Of a stretch of DNA of 31,186 nt, positions 21,201 to 30,384 are shown in pieces (the first letter of the stretch is position 1; the number at the start of each line of letters is the position of its first letter). The stretch comes from Hypsibius dujardini. Its lineage: Eukaryota; Tardigrada; Eutardigrada; Parachela; Hypsibiidae. The DNA lies in NCBI GenBank assembly GCA_001579985.1, contig LRSR01007795.1, positions 1 to 31,186 of the forward strand, in the 5' to 3' direction. Made by a program: the position numbers and the translations under genes. The notes under the pieces are model-generated. The model had not been told where the DNA came from, ran no database searches, and saw only the letters and a list, made by a program, of their open reading frames with translations.

Positions 21201-22952
21201 GCCATTCAGTGTAAGACTTGGAATTGACACTGTATAGCAGCTTTCGCATTACAGGGATTTTTGAGAGGCTCTGAAACTGGGATATTCGAAGACTATTCCT
21301 GGACTCGAACGCATTCGCGGCCGATTTGGTTCGGAGGAAAGACTCTACCTCCTTGTTTGCCGCTGTGTGGACTTGATGGAGCTGCATGCCATTCTGGTAA
21401 TGTGTTCGACAAACCCCTTTGTTGGGAATAGGGATAGAAGTTGAACTTACAGGAAAACAATTTCCAGCGCAACCGGGGCCCAGATCAGTTACAGGAGTTC
21501 ATGCAGCGCACCCGATGGCCAAACATGCGATTCAGTTACTTGGTGTAGGGGGGGGGGCTACCTGAGTAACTCTCCTGGGGGTGCGATAAGACGGGCAGCA
21601 AAATCGGGTGGATTCACCAGCGAGATGCAGGTTGACGGCTTTCCGTGAGACGCACATCAGACTCGAATGTGTGGCAGGAGTTCGGGTCGCGACTTACATG
21701 AAGCTCCTTTCACTGTTTGCATGTCTGTATGTGATAGCGAGCTTGAATAATGATGAGTTCCTGCCACACATTCTAATTTTGTTTGTAACAATGATATTTT
21801 GTATTAGTATTACTATTACTGATGGGCCGAGAACATAATGTCGGATAGAATAGGAATTCCAGAGGTGCAGAAACATCAGAGCGCCCGGGACGCACCCAGG
21901 GGAGTTGCTTGAGTTGCCCTCCCTCGTAAGAGAAACGCGAATCTATCGCTTCCCCACTTGCTCTGTAATGTCTGCCACGTGATGCGTGAGGAATCTCGCA
22001 AGTGAACGCCGATAGGGTCCGTTGTGAATAGTTAAGATCTCACTTTCGTATTCTTTGCCTCTCACTAGATGTGCTCCGAATTTTACATCGTCTCTCAAGG
22101 AGTTTTCAAATGTGAATCGCATTCTCCTACAATGACCATCTTACTTTCAAAAACTTAAACGTAAACGTAAACTTTCAAAAATTGCTATTTCAATTTTTGT
22201 GAGTATTTCGATGTTTTTTTGCGAACCCTCTCCTACAATTGTCCCAAGTTAGTTTGGAAGTGATTGGTATCAGCCAAATGTTTTTCATAAAAGAATTTTT
22301 TGTTTTATTTGTTGTGAAGCCTTCCGTTTATTTCACAGCTCCTGAAATCATTCCCTGACGCCCAGAGTCCTATATTTTTCTGGTCAGATCGAAAATTAAA
22401 TCACAGTATACAGTGATAATATATAATTCCGTCAATATCTAATTGCATACACTGGAAATTCATCCCATTTTAGCCCACACTGTAATTATATATATGTTCG
22501 TGTCTCTACTCCGTTTCAGACAAGAACTGGCGTGTGGAAATTGCTGTAGCCGTTTTGCTGACGCTGGCGGGTGTTCTTGCCATCTTAAGCCGACTTTACT
22601 GGTGATCACGCAAATTTAATTTGCCCAATTTAAGTGGGGCGACTATAAATTAAAATTTACTATTTCCCCGGTTTATACCAGGTCTCAAATTCAATCAGAC
22701 TGGTGGCAGCTTGACGCTGAAGCCCTTAAAACGCCTCAGCTGCAGTTGTACATCTCCATCATGTCGCTATCTCGCTGGGCGGCGAGATATACCTATGCTG
22801 TAAGAAGTCGTCGATGCTTTTACCAGAATATCTTAGGAGTAAAATGTTCTTGCCACCCCCCTCCCCCAATAAAAAAAAGGCTGAACTCACTTGCTAATGA
22901 TATCAGTAACCGATCAATCAGCTCAATAGACCCTGAAGAGCTGTCAATTTAG
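15233..22952 (+). CDS. ANF-receptor ectodomain single-pass receptor (12 exons), receptor guanylyl cyclase/NPR-C-like, no catalytic domain
   Basis: Single-pass surface receptor with a periplasmic-binding-protein type I (ANF receptor) ligand domain. Exons: 15233-15584, 16027-16090, 16864-17156, 17279-17322, 17881-17919, 18872-18949, 19582-19728, 20040-20090, 20985-21176, 21255-21396, 22520-22601 and 22682-22952. All have GT-AG borders and consistent phases, giving 584 residues. A signal peptide covers about 1-23. ANF landmarks: VNVILALAC near 111-119, VLLITSGGAD, CPTFLSTTPYAS, FLYFGEPPGLRSIL near 238-251, MTNGDH, ERFGYFTW, NRTF, and IWFGGKTLPPCLPLCGLDGAAC before the membrane. TM is about 473-491. 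The short tail has DWWQLDAEAL, like the juxtamembrane segment of receptor guanylyl cyclases. The last exon may instead splice at GTAAGA (22800). The exon 9 acceptor is weak. I found no kinase-homology or cyclase motifs in the following 4 kb. Confidence 0.82.
15585..16863 (+). other. Introns 1 and 2 of the ANF-type receptor
   Basis: Intron 1 (15585-16026, phase 1) and intron 2 (16091-16863, phase 2) flank the 64-base exon carrying the ACLEALPMSD block. I see no repeat or RNA gene in either. Confidence 0.7.
17323..19581 (+). other. Introns 4 to 6 of the ANF-type receptor
   Basis: Three introns (17323-17880, 17920-18871 and 18950-19581) separate very small exons of 39 and 78 bases. The donor at 17920 is GTAGGT, chosen over the overlapping GTATAT because only it keeps the frame into VYLAVCQLNTERFGYF. 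Nothing else stands out. Confidence 0.65.
20207..20622. mobile_element. Degenerate foldback element in intron 8 of the ANF-type receptor
   Basis: The segment 20287-20375 (AACTTGTGGGG, ATTTTCAG, GGGATTTCAAA, GTTTTTC in order) matches the reverse complement of 20448-20540 with the same order and spacing. Weaker pairing continues outward to about 20207 and 20622. The central loop is about 70 bases. There is no coding content. Transcription through the intron (20091-20984) would produce a hairpin with arms of about 90 to 170 bases. Confidence 0.65.
21397..22519 (+). other. Intron 10 of the ANF-type receptor
   Basis: A 1.1-kb phase-1 intron between the last ectodomain exon and the transmembrane exon. 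It contains a G9 run near 21549 and a 109-bp hairpin at 21665-21773. A second hairpin-free half (21840-22519) shows nothing recognisable. Confidence 0.7.
21665..21773. repeat. 109-bp hairpin in ANF-type receptor intron 10
   Basis: GAATGTGTGGCAGGA (21665-21679) is the exact reverse complement of TCCTGCCACACATTC (21759-21773). The arms continue to pair inward with mismatches (ACATGAAGCTCC against GAGCTTGAAT). Size and shape are compatible with a miRNA precursor or a tiny foldback MITE. The sequence alone does not separate these. Confidence 0.5.
22868..22873 (+). promoter_or_regulatory. AATAAA inside the unspliced receptor terminal exon
   Basis: AATAAA occurs 68 bases past the GTAAGA at 22800 and upstream of the TAG at 22950. 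If used for polyadenylation it would produce a transcript without a stop. It is therefore either non-functional or a sign that the real 3' end differs from my model. Confidence 0.3.
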
Positions 22953-23960
22953 TTGACATTCCATTTTAAGATGAAAGGTTAATCTTGAAGCAATCTTGAA
23001 GGTTAATCACTTACACATTTTCGGGCGAGTTGATTGTGATTGGTTAATAGTTTCCCGAACAAATTCTAACGTTTTAGGCCTGAAACGAAATGATCAAACT
23101 TACAAACGAAGCGGCTCAAATTGGTGTCCCAAATTGTACTCATACTTTTAGTCAAGGCATTTTGTGCGGTTTAGCTCTTTAAGAATTGCATTATATATCG
23201 ATCACATGTCCAATGCAAAACGAACAAATTTGGCTACTTTTCAATATTCAGGGTTGTCTTATAGTCTGCAATTAACACGAATAATGTTAAACCACTTCCT
23301 TACTGCAGCGCTAAATCAAGATGGCACACAAACATCATCTCGACTGCGACAGGGAATAGCGACAACAATGCACCGATAGACGCTGGCTCCTGCACCCTTT
23401 CCACACGGCCCTTTCGGCACTTCTTCTTCGTTCGTCGGAAACAATTGTAGGGCATTTTGATGTGACGGAAGGCTGGCCAGCTGACTCATCCAAAGAGGGG
23501 ACTATTTATGACCGTCTTGGACCACGCTCAACATGTCCTCATCCAATCAGTATAGCTGTTTACCCTAGCCATATTCCTTTTATTTAAGTATCCTTTTTAA
23601 TTACCCTATTCACCCTTTTTTGCTGGTACAGCTAATTACATGTACGTAACTCAGTTTCGTTTACCACTTACTTTCAGTTCTTTAGCTAACACTTTCTTAG
23701 AAACAGTTTTTTTTTATCAGTTTTACTTTCACTTTTCACTTACTTTTCCCATCCCTCGAGTCTTTGCCTTTACCTTTTTCTATATTCGATCTAATAAACT
23801 TGTTAACTATCCAACCTCCTGTTTTGTGAATTTAGTAACCGATTTATCTTGAGCGAGCGCCATTGTGAAGGATGAGGTTATGGAAAACTGAAAGGATGAC
23901 AATGTTTAGCAGAGTACTGCACCAATAGTGCAGAGTTTTCCACCTGCGCATTACCACTTA

Positions 23961-24147
23961 AATAAAGTTCATTCTCCTGATCTTCTGAGTTCCCGGTGGT
24001 AGTGGCTGTGTGGGTTCCGGTCCAGCGACAACCTCCTTTTGAACAATGCTGCCGGTGGTGTGACCGGTGTTGCGCGATTTAACGGCAGATCCATCTTGGC
24101 TACCAGTGCCGGCGGCCATATCCGGTCCCATGGCATTAGACGATTGC
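23961..24147 (-). CDS. Possible terminal exon of an unknown minus-strand gene
   Basis: On the minus strand a pyrimidine-rich acceptor (TTTAATTTTTATAG) precedes an open frame of 60-odd codons that ends in TAA. The frame is Gly/Thr/Ser-rich and hydrophilic: GPDMAAGTGSQDGSAVKSR near the start, then a proline-rich stretch with PLPPGTQKIRRMNFI at the end. I do not recognise it. No upstream exon joins cleanly in phase: the nearby ATG segment (ATGATTGCGGAACCCG) would shift into a stop. It may be a real exon with distant partners, or chance. Confidence 0.2.
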
Positions 24148-25214
24148 TATAAAAATTAAATACCGATACGCGCCAGTCTTCCTTGCTAACTATAATTACA
24201 TTAGGGCACCGGGTTCCGCAATCATTTCTCAACTGTTTTCAAAGAGCCCTAGCTTCAACTAGATGAATTCAGAATAAAAAAATTCTAAATATTCTCTACA
24301 GTAGTTCTTAGTGCTCAGAAGTTCGCCTGAGTCGTGAGGTACCCAACCCAATTATACACGACCGCCACCACCCCAGAATTGCACGTGGTTTAGTGAATTT
24401 TTGGCAAAAAAGGACAATTTTCTTCGGAATTTCTAACCCATCTGGTTAAAGGCCCGACGCTCTTTGAATACGCATTTTGTTAGCAAAATCTGAGACTGCC
24501 ATCATGTAGAATTTGTAGCGGGCTATTTAAAACTGTTATGCAAGAAATTTTTGAGAGGTCCAAAAGACAAAATATCTTCTAATTCACAACTTTAGTGAAA
24601 ACGAATATCTACGTGCAATGGAAAGCTAAAAAACTAAAACAATTCGAATTCATTTTGTGACTTCTCTAAATAATCTATAAACATTTGGAAATTGATTTGT
24701 TGCAACATTACGTCAATCGGGACAGAAAGGAGGAATGTATAGCCGTGGACCTGGATGGCCTTTTTGTGAGATTGCAGGAAAGAAATTAGCTGAAAAAGGT
24801 CTTCCCCAGCCAAATCGTGTTAGATCTTTTCCAAAATGCCAATTCTTTTAGTAAAGTCGTCCTTCATGGGGCTTTCAAACGGGTATTTGCATTTTTGAAG
24901 TTTGCAGCATATTAATCGCTGCAGAAATTATTTGGACCATTTAAAAATGTGTGACATCCTTTTATCTGGTGTACCAGTAACCGGTTTCGTGTATAGCCAT
25001 AATATCAATGATTACAATGACAATTATTTCTTCTTCACAAAACTTTATTCTTGATCCGAAATTACAATTCCCTCTAGTATATGAGAAAAAAATTGCAGTT
25101 ACGTTTGCTCGCAATTTAAGCGGTCATGCAAACCGAAGGACGCCTGACCTCTTGCCGCCTCTAACATAGACACCGGTATAGAGCCAGACGTGGAATTAAA
25201 TGCAACTAAATGCT

Positions 25215-25445
25215 ACAGATGTTTATATTATGTTTATATTATGTTTAACGAAACATTATATATATTATATTATATTATAATATATATACAATATACAATA
25301 TACAATACAATTTACAATATACAATATATTATATTATGTTATGTTAATATTATGTATATTATGTTTGTGTTATGTATATTATGTATTACGTATTATGTAT
25401 ATTATGTATATTATATTATGTTTATATTATGTTTAACGAAACACT
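25215..25445 (+). repeat. AT-rich microsatellite bounded by a 33-bp direct repeat
   Basis: A tract of TATATTATG and TATACAATA units. The sequence TATTATGTTTAACGAAACA, preceded by TTTATATTATG, occurs identically at both ends (about 25222-25255 and 25411-25443). Expansion between direct repeats by slippage or unequal exchange is likely. Confidence 0.8.
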
Positions 25446-25795
25446 TCGCGTTTCTATCTCCGGTTGCCCGCGCTATATTTTGTGTTTTGAATTACATAAA
25501 GCTTGTAGCCTTTTGTAAATGTACGTTTTAGATGGAGGGATTGTTATAAATCAATTTAACAAATTTAGGTTTATCTATTTATTTAAATACTTAAAATACC
25601 TAAAACGTTTTATCATCATACATTTCATAAACTTCCCAAACTTCACAAACTTTACTTTACAGCTTAACAGGGTCTTTTTAGACCGTGTCAAATTGGGTCG
25701 CTGCATGAGGGTTCTGGCCGAACAGACTATCTCCGAACACATAGCAAAACTTGTTGGCACGCTGTGCCTAAAATTGGCTCAAACTTTGATAACCC

Positions 25796-25936
25796 TCATG
25801 TGCTAGCATCCAGTAAAGAGTTGGTTTTAACTTGGTGAAAAAAGTAATCTATGGCCGAGTAGTAATCTGCGTGCATCAAGGCTTCTGGTAAGATTAAGAC
25901 GGCGAAAATGACAATCGCTGCTGTAGATCGCAACAT
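25796..25936 (-). CDS. Small putative secreted peptide (46 aa)
   Basis: A minus-strand ORF of 46 residues beginning MLRSTAAIVIFAVLILPEAL, a good signal peptide with predicted cleavage after MHA near residue 23. It leaves a short mature part, DYYSAIDYFFHQ followed by about 11 residues. No dibasic processing site or cysteine pattern points to a hormone or toxin family, and I do not recognise it. Support comes from flanking signals: TATAAA at 26036-26031, an initiator-like TCAGTT about 35 bases further on, a 5' UTR of about 64 bases, and AATAAA on the minus strand near 25581. Alternatively a GTTAAA donor after FFHQ makes this only a first exon. A plus-strand open frame overlaps the 3' end. Confidence 0.33.
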   Translation of the reverse strand: MLRSTAAIVIFAVLILPEALMHADYYSAIDYFFHQVKTNSLLDAST

Positions 25937-25996
25937 TTTTGGGAACTGCGGGTATAAGGTGAAAAATAGCTTCCAGTTAAACAAAAGAGACAGATC

Positions 25997-26036
25997 AACT
26001 GAACTTATTTTTGTAACCTTCACATGCTGTTTTATA
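25997..26036 (-). promoter_or_regulatory. Candidate TATA and initiator pair, minus strand
   Basis: TATAAA (26036-26031) lies within a small palindrome TGCTGTATAAAACAGCA. TCAGTT at 26002-25997 matches the arthropod-type initiator, with its A at 26000. The spacing of about 36 bases is slightly long for a canonical pair. It would drive the 46-residue secreted ORF. Confidence 0.35.
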
Positions 26037-26125
26037 CAGCATTGCTTGTGCGAGGTGTCTAACATTTAGCCGGAGCATTCACGTTCGACGCAGTGCCGGG
26101 ACATAGTTTGTTCATGCGGATTTAG

Positions 26126-26443
26126 GTCGATGTTTGGTGGAGCTCATGGATAGTTTTGGAGGACTGAAGTGCAATTTCTCCGACTTCCGGTAAGCCCTTT
26201 TGGTAAGTTTCTTATTGATATTCAACGCAGAAGAGAGGAGAATAGTACCAATTTACCGGCAAACCACAGTAATCTGTGAGGTTGGTTTAATTTTATGTTG
26301 CAGGCCTTGAAATTTAACAGTTCCGAGTAACAGCAAGCCCTGGTTTGTTTCGGGAACTTAAACGCATTTTTTGAAAGAGATATTGCATATTTTCCGGATT
26401 GCCGATCTTCAGGGAGGCCCCCGATGCAAGCCCTTTGCCTCAT
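26126..26443 (+). other. Two exon-like segments on the plus strand, unknown
   Basis: A segment at about 26126-26190 is bounded by GGATTTAG and CCG/GTAAGC and has one open frame (RCLVELMDSFGGLKCNFSDF). A second at about 26412-26443 is bounded by CGATCTTCAG and ATG/GTAGGC and continues it in phase (EAPDASPLPH). The splice signals and the phase agreement are the only support, and no start, stop or family is visible. Confidence 0.15.
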
Positions 26444-26876
26444 GGTAGGCGCTGGGAGAAGGTAAATCCCAGGGGACGTTGCAATGCGTCACGACCTGTA
26501 AACATGCGAACATTGCATTCACTGCGCCTCGAAATGTCAGTCAGATGAACGCCCCATTGCGTGACTTACAAATGCGTGACGGGGTCCAAAGTCACAGCTA
26601 CGAGTGTCTTTCTTTACTCTTGACGCGGGGAAAGGGAAGCGAAGTTTGGCTGCAGTTTGGTTTGACCTTAAACAACAATTATAGCAGCTGCACGTGTCAA
26701 TCACCGTTTTGCCAGGAAACCGGAAAGAATTACCATTGCATTTCATAATTGTGGCGAAAAATGCCGTGAGTATCATCCCTGTCCTGTTCTCCCATGAGCG
26801 ACACACAGCGATAGCTTGTCACACGGTCACATCTCAATAGAAAAAGATGTTCTTAGACTTGTGAGATCCATGTAGC

Positions 26877-26884
26877 TATATAAA
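26877..26884 (+). promoter_or_regulatory. TATA box upstream of the orphan GPCR
   Basis: TATATAAA followed by AG lies 187 bases upstream of the GPCR ATG at 27071. A start about 30 bases downstream would give a 5' UTR of around 160 bases. No clear initiator is seen at that point. Confidence 0.45.
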
Positions 26885-27070
26885 AGCTGCTGATCTGCTT
26901 AAATGAACAATGTTTTATGTGCTGAAGCTATTCATTGTTTACAATCACGGAGAAAAATTTGTTGAAATTTTAGTCAAGAAATTTTTATCGGTATCTTGTA
27001 ATTTCCTTGTACCCAATCAACCAGTACCACACATAACCGCCAATAATCACACATCTCACGTTGTTCACTA

Positions 27071-28811
27071 ATGATGTTCAACTTAACAGGATCTCCCAAC
27101 GGCTATGTCAACAATTCCGAAATTCAGCCGCTAACAAACCGAACGGAAGAACAGGTCGGAACAACAGCAACTGCCTGGTTCGTTTTCTCAATCACCTGCT
27201 GCATCATCGGTACCGGTTTGCTGATGCTTCTTCTTCTGACGTCGTTCCATGTGAAACGCCTGCATTCCGGCTCGAACGTTCTCGTGGTCCACATCATGCT
27301 CATTGAGCTCATCATCTGTGGGATCGGTTTTCCTATGACCTTAATAACCACTTACCGCAGTCTAACCGGATTCCACGTCCAGATCAACTGCAATATCTCC
27401 GAGCTCTTTTTCGTCACCACCATCAACACTGAATTCTGGGCTTCATTGTCCTTGGCAATCAACCGCTTCGTCGCTCTCGCTCTGCCGCATAGCTATCAAA
27501 GAATCATCTCCAAAGCCGTTCTCACAGTTATGATCTTTGTGCCATGGGTTCTGGGACTGAGCTTGAATCTCCCCCTGTACTTTGGGATAGGCGGTCGCTT
27601 CTTCCTACAAACGGTTCCATTCGAGACCTGCACCACGGATCTGGTGCCCAGTGGGTATGGCAACGCATGGGTCGCCCTGGCAATTTTTCTGCCGATCGGA
27701 TTGATTGGATTGATCTATGTTGTGTTGGGGATGGGATGGATTGCACGGAAATTTTGGCGACGTAACGCTTTAGTGGCACCAATTGCTCCTGCATCCAGGC
27801 GTGGGAATATCGCAGTTAATGCTAGACGAGCTCTGTTGGTGAGGATGCTCGTTGTGACTTATCTCTGGCATTGTCTTTGTTTTCTGCCACCGCCGATTCT
27901 GCTCTCGTCGTTTCCGTGGTTGGTCGTACGTTATCCAACATTGGTGGTGCTTTGGCTTCTCAAGACCGTGCTCCTCTGTGGCTATATTGTCAGCCCGGTA
28001 AGTTTGCTTTCCCGCTAACAAGGAAAGAACTCCACTCCCGTCGGTGAATTTATTCACTTCTGCTTACTGTTACCATCCAATTACATATGCTCTTTTTGAT
28101 TCCGTTGAGAATATTGGCGAAATTTCAGATCTTCTATTTTACAAAAAAAAATGCTCAGCGTGGTACATAAAGGGCGCTGGTGATGTGACTGGACACAGTG
28201 TTGGTTGATTTTTGAGATTACTTGAAACTGGTGGTACCAAAAGAGCATCTGTTTCTGTGACCTTATAACGCAATGATTACTTGTTGCATTTACTGAAAAT
28301 TGTTGAGTTTTTTGAACTACAAGAGAAGTGGCAGAATGTTGGACAGTTGAATTTTATGAAATGAGTTATTGTAACGACTTAATTTTTTTGCTCGCCAATC
28401 TGACGTCAAACTCGCACAAAGCTTCTTCTATCACCGAAGCAGTTTTTATTTTTTTAAATAGAAGATCTGAATTTTTTTCAATTGCCGAGTTTCTTGACGG
28501 AATCGAGGCGAGCAGACATAAGTGGATGGGTAACTGCAAAGCGAAGTGAATAAATTCACCGGTTGGAGTGGGGTCCTTTTCTCGTAAGACGTACACTAAT
28601 AGACTTCCTGATGCTGATTGTCGTTTCCGTTTTTATGTTGCAGTTTATCTTTCTGGCACTGAATTCTGATTATCAAAAGGGTGTGAAAAGTCTACTGAAT
28701 ATTCGACCTGGAGGGATGCATGAAGCTCGTAGCCGGCCATCCACTCGACGGTTTAGAATCCCGAACATTAACATTGCTGTTGTATCCGCCTTGGTCTCTA
28801 GCCGAAAATAA
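27071..28811 (+). CDS. Orphan class A GPCR, Tre1/Moody-like, with divergent signature motifs (2 exons)
   Basis: Seven-helix plasma-membrane receptor of unknown ligand. Exons 27071-27997 and 28644-28811 are joined in phase 0 across donor GTAAGT and acceptor TTTTTATGTTGCAG, giving 364 residues. The ATG at 27074 is an equally possible start. There are N-glycosylation sites at N4, N14 and N23, and a conserved disulfide pair C107 and C187. Signature positions are unusual: E79 where D2.50 is expected, N131-R-F instead of DRY, C270-F-L-P instead of CWxP, and S308-P-F-I-F instead of NPxxY. The NR(Y/F) motif and the loop pattern LPLYFGIGGRF...C recall the Tre1/Moody/GPR84 group. The intron falls inside TM7, just after SP, so exon 2 supplies the end of TM7, helix 8 (NSDYQKGVKSLL) and a basic tail. 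The intron is filled by a foldback element. Confidence 0.88.
28022..28581. mobile_element. Foldback element filling the orphan GPCR intron
   Basis: CGGTGAATTTATTCACTTC (28042-28060) is the exact reverse complement of 28543-28561. The arms extend outward to the borders (GGAAAGAACTCCACTCC against GGAGTGGGGTCCTTTTC, with mismatches). Inward, CAGATCTTCTATTT (near 28127) pairs with AAATAGAAGATCTG (near 28460). About 560 of the 646 intron bases belong to it. There is no coding content, so it is probably an old non-autonomous element that became the intron body. Confidence 0.75.
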
Positions 28812-30307
28812 TATACACATTTGCATAAATTCGTTTGGCATCAACGTTTTTCAAACTACTGATTTCATACCATTATTTGACCATATAATATTATTTATAG
28901 GCTGAACTGATAACGATATATTATGTGTCCTACGTGGACAGTGTAAACAAGGGTCAATTCATATTTCAAGGAACTGTCAAGCGTGGTTCGAACTCTGGTA
29001 TATGGGAGCATGAGTCTTTACTGCGTAAAAGTGCCTCTATAAGGTTGTACAATGGCATTTACTCTTCCTCCGTTTGCATGGAGCCCTCAACAATAGATCT
29101 AAGCGTGACCTTCTAAAAATGTGCCTGTCAAAATGTTATAAGGGTTAGATTGCATCAACCGGAAATCAATAAGAATCTTTTCAAAAAGTGATTTAAATAA
29201 TTGTCCCAGGATCAGCTGTGATGCAGGATCACCTGCAGCCACACTTACATGTGCTATTAATACAATCAACCCCATGAAAAACTCTCCTTGCACAACATAG
29301 ATTTTTGCGTATAGAAAGAGATGTTGTGCGACGAGTGTGCCAATAGAATGTTCTCGATATTACGAGTTGCAGGTAATTGAATCGTGTGGCTAACCAAAAA
29401 TTGGCTTATCTTGCGATCTCAAAAAACAAATAGCAATTTACCTGTGTATAGGACTGCAACAACTGATGACTTAACCGTAGGGAAACTGCCCAAATTAACC
29501 GAATTTGAATTCTTATAAGCTGTTTCTGCAGCTGTTTATGACTGCTTTTTTCTACCTTTGCTATTGCCCTTGATTGACTTGATTTAGTAAAGTTGATCAA
29601 AATGATCAACGAAAGGCGAATTTCTCCTGAAGCAGCAATGGCAGTTCATACTGTAGGACTTCATGCCTACACGGATTGATAAATTTATACAGGATTCCGG
29701 GTTTCGATTGGGGTATTGAGGGTTAATGTTTTCAATTCTAATTACTAACTTTGTTTTTCAAGATGTCTGTGATGTTTAAATTTCCCGGTTCCGAAGTTGT
29801 TTTTTCTCATTGTTTGAATTGTTCAAATTTTTATTCCTGTTATCTAATTTTTTTATTGCTTGCCTGTTTGTGTTTTGATTCGAAATACAATGTATGATTA
29901 CCGGTATGCATTACGTGTACATTACATGTCCTGATTAGTCGTACAGAAACAGTGCAATTTAGGGCGGAGTTTTCAATCAGTTTGAACAACAAAAGTCACG
30001 TGATGAGAGTTTTTCTTGGGACTGAATGTACTGTCGAAAAACTCTATGAGATTTTGTGACCATTTACAAGCAGTTCAATCATGCCATATTGATTGCTCAT
30101 TTTCTATCGCACGCAGTGTTAAACAGTCGTATTGTTACACGTTTTTATTGAAATTTATTTCTGTTGTGGTTCGATAATTTCTTGATTAGTCGGAGCCACA
30201 TGGCGCATTTGATTTTTTCTTGTCAGCATTATGATAAACCGTGAAAAGTGTTTACACGGCAGACGTACCACGGCATTGAAAAGGCAAAAATCTGCACTAT
30301 TCCGATT
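28812..30307. other. Intergenic stretch, nothing recognised
   Basis: AT-rich DNA after the orphan GPCR. The 63-codon plus frame at 28925-29116 is in a coding-like mix of residues but has no splice partner or family resemblance. No canonical AATAAA is close to the GPCR stop. Confidence 0.45.
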
Positions 30308-30382
30308 GTTGCTGTAGTCTAGGGACATGGCACCTGCTTTAGAGAAGGCAGGTAGTGGCCGGTTTGAGTCCGGACAGTGGCA
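30308..30382 (+). tRNA. tRNA-like sequence with a 10-base anticodon loop (tRNA pseudogene or tRNA-derived element)
   Basis: A cloverleaf can be drawn with near-canonical spacing. The acceptor stem is GTTGCTG with CAGTGGC (7 pairs, 3 of them G-U), then TA, then a 3-bp D stem GTC/GGC with GGG in the loop. The anticodon stem is CCTGC/GCAGG, followed by a 5-base variable loop and the T arm CCGG-TTTGAGT-CCGG with a fifth pair lost. The internal B box GGTTTGAGTCC differs from consensus GGTTCGANTCC at one base, and TAGTCTAGGGACATGG resembles the A box of proline-type tRNAs. TTTT begins 3 bases after the discriminator A, as a Pol III terminator should. The anticodon loop TTTAGAGAAG has 10 bases instead of 7, so a working tRNA is unlikely. 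A decayed tRNA, or the head of a tRNA-derived SINE, fits better. Confidence 0.42.
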
Positions 30383-30384
30383 AC

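Larger units (their letters stand above)
22953..25795. other. Mostly gene-free stretch with weak exon candidates
   Basis: AT-rich DNA. The plus frame open at 23149-23379 could be an alternative receptor 3' exon but shows no family resemblance. A minus-strand exon-like segment lies at 23961-24147, and an AT microsatellite at 25215-25445. A plus frame at about 25664-25806, after a TTTACAG acceptor-like site, is compositionally coding-like but unrecognised. No kinase, cyclase or transposase motif was found. Confidence 0.45.

Noticed and set aside
22953-23560. Downstream open frames as kinase-homology exons of the ANF-type receptor
   Set aside because: I read all plus frames after 22800, including those behind the TTTTAG and CTGCAG acceptors. 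None shows a kinase or cyclase motif, and the CTGCAG acceptor near 23307 gives an immediate stop in phase.
28970-29000. GGTTCGAACTC as a second tRNA B box
   Set aside because: It departs from the consensus at the last positions, and no cloverleaf or T run could be built around it.
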